From an uncultured Gammaproteobacteria bacterium (lineage in GTDB: Bacteria > Pseudomonadota > Gammaproteobacteria > UBA6429 > Thiohalophilaceae): a DNA stretch of 64,000 bases. A program made the translations under genes and the position numbers. This document shows, piece after piece, positions 19,402 through 28,452 of this stretch. The DNA is taken from contig CAJYAN010000002.1 of NCBI GenBank assembly GCA_913064945.1, positions 186,001-250,000 on the forward strand, written 5' to 3'. Every line of letters starts with the position of its first letter. Position 1 is the first letter of the stretch. The notes under the pieces were generated by a model. It ran no database searches, was not told the origin of the DNA, and was given only the letters and a program-made list of their open reading frames with translations.

Positions 19402-20925
19402 ATGTATGAAATTTTCCAAGAAGTGTATTCGCACCTGCGTAGTATGTGGCGGTTTCGCTGGTATGCACTAGTACTGTCGTGGGTGATTGTCGTTGTCGGA
19501 TGGAGTGTAGTCTTCTTAATACCGAATGAATACACAGTTACTTCAAGGGTGCATGTCGATACAGAATCAGTTTTGCGTCCATTACTGCATGGTCTGGCGA
19601 TTGAGCCAAATGTCAGTCAACGTCTTAGGATCATGTCACGAACCTTGTTGAGTCGCCCCAATATGGAAAAGCTGGCGCGCATGACGGATCTGGATATTAA
19701 AGCCGATAATCAAAAAGACCTTGATAAGATTATAGATAAACTGGCCGCGAATACCACGCTCAACAGTGACCGGAGTAATAACAATCTATATCAATTATCG
19801 TATACCGGCACAGACCCAAAAGTTGCAAAAAATGTTGTGCAAAATCTTTTAACCATTTTTGTCGAAAGCAGCCTGGGTCAATCAAGAGAAAATACAGACA
19901 CTGCACAAAAATTCCTTGGCCAACAGATACAAGAATATGAATCTCGCATGCATGATGCGATCGTAAAACTTGAAGAATTTAAGAGTAAAAATTCGGATTT
20001 AATGCCGACGTTGCGTAACGGTTATTTCCAAACTATGCAGAAACTTGACCAGGACATAGAGGATTTAAGTACACAGATCAAAGAAACAAGAGCACGACGC
20101 GATGAACTGAGCCGGCAAATGAGTGGTGAAGAGCCGGTATTCGGAATTATGCAGGAAACCAATAGTAGTATTAGTACGCAATATGATGGGCGAATTGAAG
20201 CGCTTGAAAAACAGCTAAGTGAATTGTTATTGCAGTACACAGATCAGCATCCACAGGTTATTTCTATCCGCAGCACGTTAGAAAGGCTTAAGAAGCAGCG
20301 TAAAGCAGAAATTGCTTCGATGGCTCCTCAACAACGTAATCAGCCACTTTTGGATAAGAACCCGGTATATCAACAGTTAAAGATATCGCTCAATCAAGCT
20401 GATACAGATCTTTCAGTAATGAAGGCGCGTATGAAAGACCTGAAAAATAAGAAAAGTGAACTCAGTGCAAAAATGGGGGAACTGCCAAGGTTTGAGGCAC
20501 AATTGAATCAACTTAATCAGGAATATAATTCTAATCGAAAAAAATACGAGGAATTAACGCAGCGAAGTGATACGGCGAATTTATCAGCAAAGGCTGAGAA
20601 AGCGGGAGATTCCGTTAAGATAAAAATTATAGACCCGCCTAGAGTTCCATATAAGCCGTCAGGACCCAAGCGTCCATTGCTAAATGCAGCAGTACTAGCA
20701 GCGGGACTTGCTGCTGGATTGACATTAACCTTCCTGCTTGCTCAGTTAAAACCAGTTGTTTATGACATCAAGAAATTACGCGAGATATCAGGAATGCCTG
20801 TATTAGGTGGTGTATCACGAGTTTGGTCTGAAGAAATGCGTAAAAAGAAAAGAGTTGAATATGGTGGCTTTATTGCTGCAATCAGTATGATGTTCGTGGG
20901 CTATGGAGTGACTATTATTTTATGA
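19402..20925 (+). CDS. XrtA-associated chain-length determinant (Wzz/PCP family)
   Basis: Inner-membrane polysaccharide co-polymerase of 507 residues that sets polymer length. An N-terminal membrane helix (about 20-42, YALVLSWVIVVVGWSVVFLI) is followed by the Wzz domain. The long periplasmic coiled coil spans about residues 160-400 with many Lys/Glu/Gln heptads, then a proline-rich segment (DPPRVPYKPSGPKRP) leads into a second membrane helix (about 425-445). A third hydrophobic segment ends the protein, which is characteristic of the exosortase A type. It overlaps the tyrosine kinase by 4 nt (ATGA), as expected for partners. Confidence 0.92.
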   Translation: MYEIFQEVYSHLRSMWRFRWYALVLSWVIVVVGWSVVFLIPNEYTVTSRVHVDTESVLRPLLHGLAIEPNVSQRLRIMSRTLLSRPNMEKLARMTDLDIKADNQKDLDKIIDKLAANTTLNSDRSNNNLYQLSYTGTDPKVAKNVVQNLLTIFVESSLGQSRENTDTAQKFLGQQIQEYESRMHDAIVKLEEFKSKNSDLMPTLRNGYFQTMQKLDQDIEDLSTQIKETRARRDELSRQMSGEEPVFGIMQETNSSISTQYDGRIEALEKQLSELLLQYTDQHPQVISIRSTLERLKKQRKAEIASMAPQQRNQPLLDKNPVYQQLKISLNQADTDLSVMKARMKDLKNKKSELSAKMGELPRFEAQLNQLNQEYNSNRKKYEELTQRSDTANLSAKAEKAGDSVKIKIIDPPRVPYKPSGPKRPLLNAAVLAAGLAAGLTLTFLLAQLKPVVYDIKKLREISGMPVLGGVSRVWSEEMRKKKRVEYGGFIAAISMMFVGYGVTIIL

Positions 20926-21860
20926 AAGATAAGGATGATAAACAGACCAGGCCGATAAGCACTATTGAAAAAGCAATGCAGAGGCTGAAGTCTTCGGCAG
21001 ATGAAACCAAACAGGCGACAAAACCTGAAAGGCCGTCATCTGATGCGGTTGTGCAGACAATTCCGTCAAATAAGATAACTAAATCTGAAGCCACTAATAT
21101 CAATCGTCATGCAAACTACTGTGAACTGGATTTCAACGAATTAAACCGAAAAGGATTCCTAACCCCCGATATTATGAACGAATCTTTGCGTGAAGAATAT
21201 CGAGTTATTAAACGTCCTCTACTCAACAATATGCGGGGCAAATCTGTTGCGCCGATAGAACATGGTAATCTTCTTGTTGTAACCAGTGCGATGCCTGGGG
21301 AAGGCAAGACATATAATTCTCTGAATTTGGCCATGAGTTTTTCAATGGAGCATGATACCCATGTGCTGCTTATTGATAGCGATGTAATTAAACCTTCGTT
21401 GACGGCGATTCTTGGGCTCACTGATGTGCCGGGTTTAACAGATATGCTCTCAGGTAATGTAGAACACATGAGTGATATTCTTTATAAAACATCAATACCG
21501 AAATTAAATGTCATTCCCGCTGGCAGGCATTACGCACACGATACTGAATTACTTTCCAGTGATAAAATGAAACGCTTAACGGATGAGTTGGCAATCCGTT
21601 ATTCAGATCGCATTGTAATGTTTGATGCGCCACCAATGTTAGCGACTAGCCATGCCCGCGTAATGGCGCAGTATGCAGGTCAAATTGTAATGATTGTAGA
21701 GGCAGGTAAAACTCTAGACTATTCGATTAAAGATGCCATCTCTCATATAGGAAACGATAAAGTCGTCGGCATAATTCTAAACAAAGGCAGAGGTGCATTT
21801 GGGACGTCCTATTATGGCAGTTATGGAACCTATGGCGCTAATGCCCAGAAATCTGATTAA
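20922..21860 (+). CDS. XrtA-associated tyrosine autokinase (BY-kinase)
   Basis: Cytoplasmic bacterial tyrosine kinase domain of 312 residues that controls polysaccharide polymerisation with the Wzz partner. The first ~90 residues are polar and low-complexity. Walker A is SAMPGEGKTYNSLNLA (about residues 127-142), Walker A' is VLLIDSDVIKPSLT and Walker B is IVMFDAPPML. The C-terminus has a short tyrosine cluster (SYYGSYGTYGANAQ), the usual autophosphorylation tail. Kinase and membrane parts are on separate genes, the arrangement known from CpsC/CpsD. Overlaps the Wzz gene by 4 nt. Confidence 0.93.
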   Translation: MKDKDDKQTRPISTIEKAMQRLKSSADETKQATKPERPSSDAVVQTIPSNKITKSEATNINRHANYCELDFNELNRKGFLTPDIMNESLREEYRVIKRPLLNNMRGKSVAPIEHGNLLVVTSAMPGEGKTYNSLNLAMSFSMEHDTHVLLIDSDVIKPSLTAILGLTDVPGLTDMLSGNVEHMSDILYKTSIPKLNVIPAGRHYAHDTELLSSDKMKRLTDELAIRYSDRIVMFDAPPMLATSHARVMAQYAGQIVMIVEAGKTLDYSIKDAISHIGNDKVVGIILNKGRGAFGTSYYGSYGTYGANAQKSD

Positions 21861-21873
21861 TTGTGTAATCACA

Positions 21874-23259
21874 ATGAATTATAAACTGTTTCTAAGATTT
21901 CTTTTTTTTTATCTATCATTAACAATGCCGGCGTTAACGTGGGCAGCCAAATGGGAAGTTACACCTTCGACGTCTGTTGATTATACATATAGCGATAATA
22001 TAAATTTGTCTCAGACAAATCGTGTTGGGGATGTTGCAATTACCGCGTCTCCTCAGGTACAGATTAAAGGTAAGGGTGGGCGCGTTGATCTCGATGCTCA
22101 TTATCAAATGCAGGTTGTACGTTACAGAGATAATACACAATCAAATCATATTTATAATTCCGCAAGTCTGGCTGCTAACTATAAAATTATCCCCGATAGC
22201 TTTAACGTCGAGACAAATGCTCGCTATGGTCAGCAGGCAATCTCACTGACGTCATCACCGGTACCGCAAAGTAATATTAATATTAGTAGTAATCGAACGA
22301 ATACGCTGACGTATCAACTCAAACCTGTGTATAAAGGGCGTATTGGAAATACAGCGCAATTTTTAGCTTCATTCAACTATGAAGCAATCGATTATGACAA
22401 TACGAGTATTCAGCAACGTCACGTCGTTAATACCAGATATAATGTCGCACTAAATAGTACACAGGCTTACAAAAATTTGAGTTGGTCATTGAGCCAGATG
22501 AGAAATAATTATGGCGTACAGGATAATGTCGATAATTATGATAGTAAAACAGATCTCACCTTATATTATCGTGTCGCAAATAAGCTATCATTAATTGCTG
22601 GTGGTGGTAACGAGCAAAATCATATTGTTGGTTCTCAGTTTGGCACCGGTGGATCGTACTGGAATGGTGGAATACTTTGGCAACCAACAATACACACCTC
22701 AATTGAAGTCAGACGATGGAAACGTTTCTTTGGTGATACGACTTCAGTTATTGCCACAAGACAAGGTAAACGTAGTCGCTTTAGCTTGACATATGATGAG
22801 AATTTCACAACGACATCTCGAATACAAGCGGATACGGCGCTGATTCCGGGGTATGTTGTTCTCGCCACAGTTGATGAATTTATTTTGCAAAAAGCATTGT
22901 ACGCCACACTTAGTGCACATACTGCCAGGACAGAACTTGGTTTGACAGGTGACAGAAGAAATCTTACATATCAGAAAACGCTTAAAACTGAAGAATATAC
23001 GTCGTATAGCCTATTTCTGAACTGGAATTTTACTAATCGTACTAGTGTGCGAATAAGTGGTTCGAGGCAAGTTAGCGGATTTATTGATACTCAAGAGCGA
23101 CTCACTTTGAATAGTCGGGAGATATCTTTTAATCGTTCAATAGGAAAAAAGAGTAGCAGTAGCTTTCGCTATATCAATTACAATAGTAAATCATTTACTG
23201 GAAATAATAAGTATACAGCAAACATATACGAACTTACTTTTAATTGGGTTTTTAAATAA
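21874..23259 (+). CDS. XrtA-associated outer-membrane beta-barrel protein
   Basis: A 461-residue exported protein that looks like an outer-membrane barrel: signal peptide 1-25 (FFYLSLTMPALTWA), then alternating hydrophobic/polar strands rich in Tyr, Asn, Ser and Thr, ending in an aromatic residue (LTFNWVFK, with Phe near the C-terminus). It matches the conserved hypothetical barrel of exosortase A loci and may form the exit pore for the polymer. ATG 21874 was chosen because it begins a clean signal peptide; longer starts would run back into the kinase gene. No strong ribosome site, so translation is probably coupled. Confidence 0.85.
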   Translation: MNYKLFLRFLFFYLSLTMPALTWAAKWEVTPSTSVDYTYSDNINLSQTNRVGDVAITASPQVQIKGKGGRVDLDAHYQMQVVRYRDNTQSNHIYNSASLAANYKIIPDSFNVETNARYGQQAISLTSSPVPQSNINISSNRTNTLTYQLKPVYKGRIGNTAQFLASFNYEAIDYDNTSIQQRHVVNTRYNVALNSTQAYKNLSWSLSQMRNNYGVQDNVDNYDSKTDLTLYYRVANKLSLIAGGGNEQNHIVGSQFGTGGSYWNGGILWQPTIHTSIEVRRWKRFFGDTTSVIATRQGKRSRFSLTYDENFTTTSRIQADTALIPGYVVLATVDEFILQKALYATLSAHTARTELGLTGDRRNLTYQKTLKTEEYTSYSLFLNWNFTNRTSVRISGSRQVSGFIDTQERLTLNSREISFNRSIGKKSSSSFRYINYNSKSFTGNNKYTANIYELTFNWVFK

Positions 23260-23262
23260 ATT

Positions 23263-24240
23263 ATGTACGAGGAAGTCTATAAGTTAAGTGGTAACCCGTT
23301 CAAGTTGACACCGAATCCGGAATTTTTCTACCCTAGCCGTATACATAAAAAAGTAATGGCCTATCTACAATACGGACTTGAACAAGGTGATGGGTTTATC
23401 GTGGTAACAGGAAATGTAGGTACGGGAAAAACAACTATTATTCAAACTTTAACGAATGAGCTTGAAAAAGAAAATGACATAATTCTATCTCAGATTACCT
23501 CTACGCAGCTAACTGAGGGTGAGTTAATACGGATGGTCTCAGTCTCATTTGGGTTGCCTATCAATAAGTTAAGCAAAGCCGCCTTAATAAAGAATTTAGA
23601 AAACTTCTTAAGGGAACAATCACATAACCATAAGCGTGTGTTACTTATAGTTGATGAAGTGCAGAATATGCCAAAGCGATCTCTTGAAGAATTGAGAATG
23701 CTATCAAACTTCCAGGAACAGGGTAGACAGTTGTTTCAAAGCTTTCTTGTCGGTCAGCAACAATTCAAAAAGATAATTAATCGCGCTGACATGGAACAAT
23801 TAAGGCAGCGCGTAATCGCCTCATATCATCTTGACCCTTTGGATATAGATGACACAAAAAATTATATTGAGTATCGACTAGAGTGCGTGGGCTGGCAGCG
23901 GGATCCTGAGTTTGATGCCGCAGCATACGATAAGATATTTAGTTTTTCGCAAGGTGTTCCACGCATAATTAATATTTTTTGCGGAAGATTGCTTTTATAT
24001 GCTGCGCTTGAGGATATACATACTATCACTGAAGAGGTTGTCAGTAATGTCATTTCAGAATTTGCAGATGAGAATATGCAAAAGAAATTCATAGCAAGGT
24101 CTGATAAAAAGTCTGATATTGATAATGTGTCGGACACAAACAGATTAGATGCAATGGATAAGCGATTGCGTATTATGGAGCGAAAATTAAAACGTATCGA
24201 AGTGTCTGTTGATACACTGGTTGATGACTTTAATTTATAA
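23263..24240 (+). CDS. XrtA-associated AAA ATPase (ExeA/GspA-like)
   Basis: An ATPase of 325 residues related to ExeA, which opens the cell wall for secretin assembly. It starts MYEEVYKLSGNPFKLTPNPE, the family signature, then Walker A GNVGTGKTTIIQ (about residues 49-60), Walker B VLLIVDEVQN (about 128-137), sensor region and arginine finger. The C-terminal ~40 residues form a Lys/Arg-rich coiled coil (RLDAMDKRLRIMERKLKRIE). It begins 3 nt after the barrel gene, supporting a role in building the envelope channel. Unlike full ExeA it has no peptidoglycan-binding domain. Confidence 0.9.
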   Translation: MYEEVYKLSGNPFKLTPNPEFFYPSRIHKKVMAYLQYGLEQGDGFIVVTGNVGTGKTTIIQTLTNELEKENDIILSQITSTQLTEGELIRMVSVSFGLPINKLSKAALIKNLENFLREQSHNHKRVLLIVDEVQNMPKRSLEELRMLSNFQEQGRQLFQSFLVGQQQFKKIINRADMEQLRQRVIASYHLDPLDIDDTKNYIEYRLECVGWQRDPEFDAAAYDKIFSFSQGVPRIINIFCGRLLLYAALEDIHTITEEVVSNVISEFADENMQKKFIARSDKKSDIDNVSDTNRLDAMDKRLRIMERKLKRIEVSVDTLVDDFNL

Positions 24241-24244
24241 GTAG

Positions 24245-25357
24245 ATGAAAATGAAAAACCTATATTGTATTGTCGGGGCTCGTCCGAATTTCATGAAGAT
24301 CGCACCAATTATGCGGGAATTAAAAGGATGCTCTGAAGAAATTACGCCGGTTCTTGTGCATACTGGGCAGCACTATGACAAGTCGATGAATGATACTTTT
24401 TTTACACAGCTTGAGATTCCAAAACCCGACATTCATTTGAATGTCGGCTCAGGTTCGCATGCTGTTCAAACTGCAGAAATCATGAAGGGATTTGAATCTG
24501 TTCTAATTAATAATAAAGTCGATGCTATTCTTGTTGTGGGTGATGTCAATTCAACGATCGCCTGTTCACTAGTTGCTGCAAAACTTGGTGTGCGAATTGT
24601 CCATGTTGAGGCAGGGCTGCGTAGTAACGATCGTACTATGCCTGAAGAAATAAATCGTATTTTGACCGATCAGTTATCAGATTTGCTTTTTATCACTGAA
24701 AAAGAGGCAAAAGTTAATCTTGTTAGAGAAGGTATTGATGCAAACAAAGTACACTTTGTCGGTAATGTTATGATTGATACGCTGTACCATAACCTGGAAA
24801 AAACAGCTCAGATCAAAGAAATCATGTCACACAATAACATTGACGCAAAAGGGGATGCTGGTTACGGTATTATTACATTGCATCGTCCGTCGAATGTTGA
24901 TAACCCGGTTGTATTAGGTGGGTTAATGTCAACGTTATGTGATATATCAAAGAAAATACCATTAATTTTCCCGGTTCATCCTCGTACGGCACAAAAGATC
25001 AAAACTTCAGAATTGCAGGAAATCATCAGTACTGGAAATATCATTTGTACAGCGCCATTAGCCTACCTCGATTTGTTGGGGTTAATGCGTAACGCAACTC
25101 TAGTATTGACTGATTCTGGCGGTATTCAGGAAGAGACAACGGCACTTGGTATTCCTTGCATCACCTTACGTGAAAATACCGAAAGACCAATCACCATTAC
25201 TAATGGTACGAACACACTGGCGGGTGTTGACCGACAGAAAATTTTAGCGGCGGCGGAAGACGTTCTCATTAACGGAGGTAAAGTAGGGCGCATTCCTGAA
25301 TTATGGGATGGACATGCGGCGACGAGAATTGTCAACATACTTCGCTCCTGGTTATGA
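24245..25357 (+). CDS. wecB: UDP-N-acetylglucosamine 2-epimerase (non-hydrolysing)
   Basis: Interconverts UDP-GlcNAc and UDP-ManNAc to supply an N-acetylmannosamine donor. 370 residues, full length. Motifs: GARPNFMKIAPIMREL at the start, VLVHTGQHYDKSMNDTFF, HVEAGLRSNDRTMPEEINR, TLHRPSNVDN, PVHPRTAQKI and TDSGGIQEETTALGIPCITLRENTERP, all conserved in WecB/MnaA. ATG 24245 or ATG 24251 are both possible. It overlaps the next gene by 4 nt. A dedicated wecB is a normal member of exosortase A loci. Confidence 0.95.
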   Translation: MKMKNLYCIVGARPNFMKIAPIMRELKGCSEEITPVLVHTGQHYDKSMNDTFFTQLEIPKPDIHLNVGSGSHAVQTAEIMKGFESVLINNKVDAILVVGDVNSTIACSLVAAKLGVRIVHVEAGLRSNDRTMPEEINRILTDQLSDLLFITEKEAKVNLVREGIDANKVHFVGNVMIDTLYHNLEKTAQIKEIMSHNNIDAKGDAGYGIITLHRPSNVDNPVVLGGLMSTLCDISKKIPLIFPVHPRTAQKIKTSELQEIISTGNIICTAPLAYLDLLGLMRNATLVLTDSGGIQEETTALGIPCITLRENTERPITITNGTNTLAGVDRQKILAAAEDVLINGGKVGRIPELWDGHAATRIVNILRSWL

Positions 25358-26208
25358 TGATGGACAATAACCTAAGAAATGCAATGACTGTTGATGTGGA
25401 AGACTATTTTCAGGTTTCAGCATTTGAAAAAACAGTCAGTCGAAGTGATTGGGACACTTTTCCCTGCAGGGTGGAAAATAACACACATCGCATATTAGAT
25501 ATTTTTTCTGAAGCAAATGTAAAGGCAACATTTTTTATGCTTGCCTGGGTTGCACAAAGATATCCGTCTCTAGTAAAACGTATTGTTGATGAAGGGCATG
25601 AACTCGCCAGTCATGGGCTTGAACATATACGGGTAACACAGCAAACTCCTGAGGAGTTTCGGATAGATGTGTCTAAGACAAAGTCTATTCTCGAAGATAT
25701 GAGCGGGGTTGAAATTAAAGGGTACCGTGCCGCGAGTTACTCGATTGGAGCTGCGAATATCTGGGCGATCGATGTGCTTGCCGAGACTGGCCATCAATAT
25801 AGCTCAAGCATATATCCTATCAAACATGATTTATATGGGATGCCTGAGGCACCACGATTTACGTTTCGCCATGAGAATTCTGGTCTTCTGGAAATCCCAA
25901 TAACAACTGTTGAAATTGCGAATAAAAAACTCCCCTGCGGCGGCGGCGGCTTCTTTCGTTTGTTTCCCTATGCATATTCTAAATGGGCTATAAAGCGAAT
26001 AAACATAAAAGAAAAAGAATCTGCATTATTTTATTTTCATCCCTGGGAAATAGACAAGGACCAACCAAGATTTAATGATGCCCCCTGGCGTTCAAAATTC
26101 AGGCATTATCTTAATCTTCATAAAACAGAGAGTCGGCTTGTGCGTCTGTTGACGGATTTCAACTGGGGGCGAATGGATAATATTTTCCTGGATAAAGATG
26201 ACAAATAA
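25354..26208 (+). CDS. XrtA-associated polysaccharide deacetylase (CE4)
   Basis: A NodB-fold deacetylase of 284 residues that removes N-acetyl groups from the polysaccharide or precursor. Metal/catalytic motifs: TVDVEDYFQVSAFE near the start (catalytic Asp and metal ligand), ATFFMLAWVAQRYP, HELASHGLEH (metal His pair), and YRAASYSIG. The C-terminal DUF3473-like part has YFHPWEIDKDQPR, found in the exosortase A group. ATG 25354 overlaps the wecB stop (ATGA); longer frames run into wecB and are not needed. No signal peptide, so it acts in the cytoplasm or is peripheral. Confidence 0.92.
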   Translation: MMMDNNLRNAMTVDVEDYFQVSAFEKTVSRSDWDTFPCRVENNTHRILDIFSEANVKATFFMLAWVAQRYPSLVKRIVDEGHELASHGLEHIRVTQQTPEEFRIDVSKTKSILEDMSGVEIKGYRAASYSIGAANIWAIDVLAETGHQYSSSIYPIKHDLYGMPEAPRFTFRHENSGLLEIPITTVEIANKKLPCGGGGFFRLFPYAYSKWAIKRINIKEKESALFYFHPWEIDKDQPRFNDAPWRSKFRHYLNLHKTESRLVRLLTDFNWGRMDNIFLDKDDK

Positions 26209-27232
26209 CGTAGTTATAAAGAAACTAACGTCTGAGCGTTTTGCTGAATGGGACAGTTATGTAAATCAGCATGAAGAAGGCACTTTTTTCCATCTGTCTG
26301 GCTGGAAATCAGTGATTGAAAGGGCATACGGTCACAACACATACTATTTTTTTGCAGAGGAAGAGGGGCGGATTGTTGGTCTTATACCATTGACGCAGAT
26401 TAAAAGCAGGCTTTTTGGAAATGCCCTAATTTCAAATCCTTTTTGTGTATACGGGGGAGCAATTGCTGAAAATTCTGATATTAGATCGATGCTGGAAACC
26501 GTAGCTGAAGAAGCGTCAATCACTCTTAAAGTAGATTATCTTGAACTGCGGAATATGGCTCAAACGAACAGTGAATGGCCAGTAAAAGAACTATATGTGA
26601 CCTTTAGAAAGGAACTGGCTCCCGAGCCGGAGGCCAATCTTAATGCGATACCTCGCCGTCAAAGACGTATGGTTAGGCAAGGTATTAAAGCTGGTCTTAA
26701 ATCTGTTGTTTTAAATGATATACAACAATTTTTTAGTATTTATTCCTACAGCGTGCGTAATCATGGGACTCCAGTGTTTCCTAAAAAGTACTTTACTATT
26801 TTAAAAGAAATATTTGGTGACAAGTGTGAGATACGTGTTGTTTATCATGGCGAGAATGCCGTTTCAACGGTAATGAGTTTTTATTTTCGTGATGAGGTAC
26901 TTCCATATTATGCGGGTGGAACTCTTGACGCACGAAAATATAGTGCTTTTGATTTCATGTATTGGGATTTGATGCAAGATGCCTGTCTGCGTGGCATCAG
27001 AATTTTTGATTATGGGCGAAGCAAGATTGGTACTGGACCGTATAATTTTAAAAAGAATTGGGGGTTCAGTCCACAACCACTTATGTATCAATATAAATTG
27101 GTTGCTGCAAAATCGGTACCTGAGGTGAATCCACTAAATCCAAAGTATCAGCATTTTATAAAAATGTGGCGCCGATTACCCGTACCAATAGCTAATGTTA
27201 TTGGTCCGTGGCTGGCTCGCAGCTTGGGTTAA
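26198..27232 (+). CDS. FemAB-related protein of the PEP-CTERM/XrtA system
   Basis: A GNAT-fold (FemAB/CelD-like) transferase of 344 residues. The double-GNAT pattern is visible: WDSYVNQHEEGTFFHLSGWK at the start, FFAEEEGRIVGLIPL, then the basic RRQRRMVRQGIKAGLKS and VMSFYFRDEVLPYYAGGTL and FDYGRSKIGTGPYNFKKNWG near the end. FemAB proteins add amino acids from aminoacyl-tRNA to peptidoglycan peptides; whether this one acylates a sugar or a peptide is unknown. It overlaps the deacetylase by 11 nt and is a marker gene of exosortase A loci. Confidence 0.9.
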   Translation: MTNNVVIKKLTSERFAEWDSYVNQHEEGTFFHLSGWKSVIERAYGHNTYYFFAEEEGRIVGLIPLTQIKSRLFGNALISNPFCVYGGAIAENSDIRSMLETVAEEASITLKVDYLELRNMAQTNSEWPVKELYVTFRKELAPEPEANLNAIPRRQRRMVRQGIKAGLKSVVLNDIQQFFSIYSYSVRNHGTPVFPKKYFTILKEIFGDKCEIRVVYHGENAVSTVMSFYFRDEVLPYYAGGTLDARKYSAFDFMYWDLMQDACLRGIRIFDYGRSKIGTGPYNFKKNWGFSPQPLMYQYKLVAAKSVPEVNPLNPKYQHFIKMWRRLPVPIANVIGPWLARSLG

Positions 27233-27234
27233 GA

Positions 27235-28452
27235 ATGCGACCGGCCCTCATCATGCTTGTTCACCGTATTCCTTTTCCACCTGATAAAGGTGATAAGGTA
27301 CGCTCCTTTCATTTATTAAAAAAATTATCGTTAGAGTTTGATGTCTATTTAGGTGCCTTTGTCGATAATCCACGTGACTGGCAGTATGTGTCTGACCTGC
27401 AACCATACTGTAAAGAGGTAAAACTTTATCCGTTAAAACCTTTAAAAAGCAAACTATATAGTTTGCTTGGTTTTTTCCGTGGCCAACCACTGAGCATTCC
27501 ATATTACTGGAGTAATGCACTAAATAAATGGGTGGCTAAAACGGTGAGTCGTGTGTCTGTCAAATATGGCATCATCTACTCATCACAAATGGCTCAATAT
27601 CTGCAGTCTGTCGGTGAATCGATTGATATCAGAATTGCAGATTTCGTTGATATTGACTCTGATAAATGGACGCAGTATGCCACGATGAAATCATTTCCAA
27701 TGAGCTGGATCTTTCGTCGCGAAGGATATCTATTACAAAGGTACGAAACTAAAATCTCACGTGATTTTTCTAAAACATATTTTGTTTCTGAAACAGAAAA
27801 AAATGACTTCGCACGAATTTCCCCAGAGTCTAGTAGTAAAATCGATTACTATAATAATGGCGTAGATTACGAATATTTTGATCCTTCGATAACATATGAA
27901 AATCCGTATGACCCTGTATTTAAGAATATCGTTTTCACAGGTGCAATGGATTACTGGGCCAATGTCGATGCCGTGGTATGGTTCAGCGAGTCAATCTTTC
28001 CACTGATAAAAAGTCATATAAAAAATATACGATTCTACATCGTTGGCGGAAATCCTGTCGAACAGGTTCTTAAATTGAGTGGAATTGATGGCGTAGTTGT
28101 AACAGGTCGAGTGGATGATATCCGGCCATACATGAGATTTTCCGATTTAATGGTTGCGCCAATGAGAATTGCACGAGGAATACAGAATAAAGTCCTTGAG
28201 GCTATGTCGATGGCACGTCCGCTCGTAGTAACAAGTCTCGCCTATGATGGTATTGTAAGTTGCACTAACTATCAGCCTGACATAGCTGATAGTGCCAAGG
28301 ATTTCGCTGAGCTTTGCATTTCGTCACTGAGAAATACAGAGCAGGGCAATTTATTAGATTCAAGAGAATGTATAAAGAATAATTACAATTGGGATTTAAA
28401 TATTGAGAAAGTCATTACTTTTTTGCATAAAGGCATGATAGAGCATGTTTAA
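27235..28452 (+). CDS. XrtA-associated glycosyltransferase, stp1 type
   Basis: A GT4-like glycosyltransferase of 405 residues. Start MRPALIMLVHRIPFPPDKGD, with the family's N-terminal loop DKGDKVRSFHLLKKLS; the C-terminal donor domain contains FTGAMDYWANVDAVVWF, VVTGRVDDIRPYM and the E-x7-E region GIQNKVLEAMSMARPLVV. ATG 27235 is 2 nt after the femAB stop; an upstream in-frame start at 27208 would overlap it and is less likely. It overlaps xrtA by 8 nt. Works on the cytoplasmic face to extend the repeat unit; sugar donor unknown. Confidence 0.9.
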   Translation: MRPALIMLVHRIPFPPDKGDKVRSFHLLKKLSLEFDVYLGAFVDNPRDWQYVSDLQPYCKEVKLYPLKPLKSKLYSLLGFFRGQPLSIPYYWSNALNKWVAKTVSRVSVKYGIIYSSQMAQYLQSVGESIDIRIADFVDIDSDKWTQYATMKSFPMSWIFRREGYLLQRYETKISRDFSKTYFVSETEKNDFARISPESSSKIDYYNNGVDYEYFDPSITYENPYDPVFKNIVFTGAMDYWANVDAVVWFSESIFPLIKSHIKNIRFYIVGGNPVEQVLKLSGIDGVVVTGRVDDIRPYMRFSDLMVAPMRIARGIQNKVLEAMSMARPLVVTSLAYDGIVSCTNYQPDIADSAKDFAELCISSLRNTEQGNLLDSRECIKNNYNWDLNIEKVITFLHKGMIEHV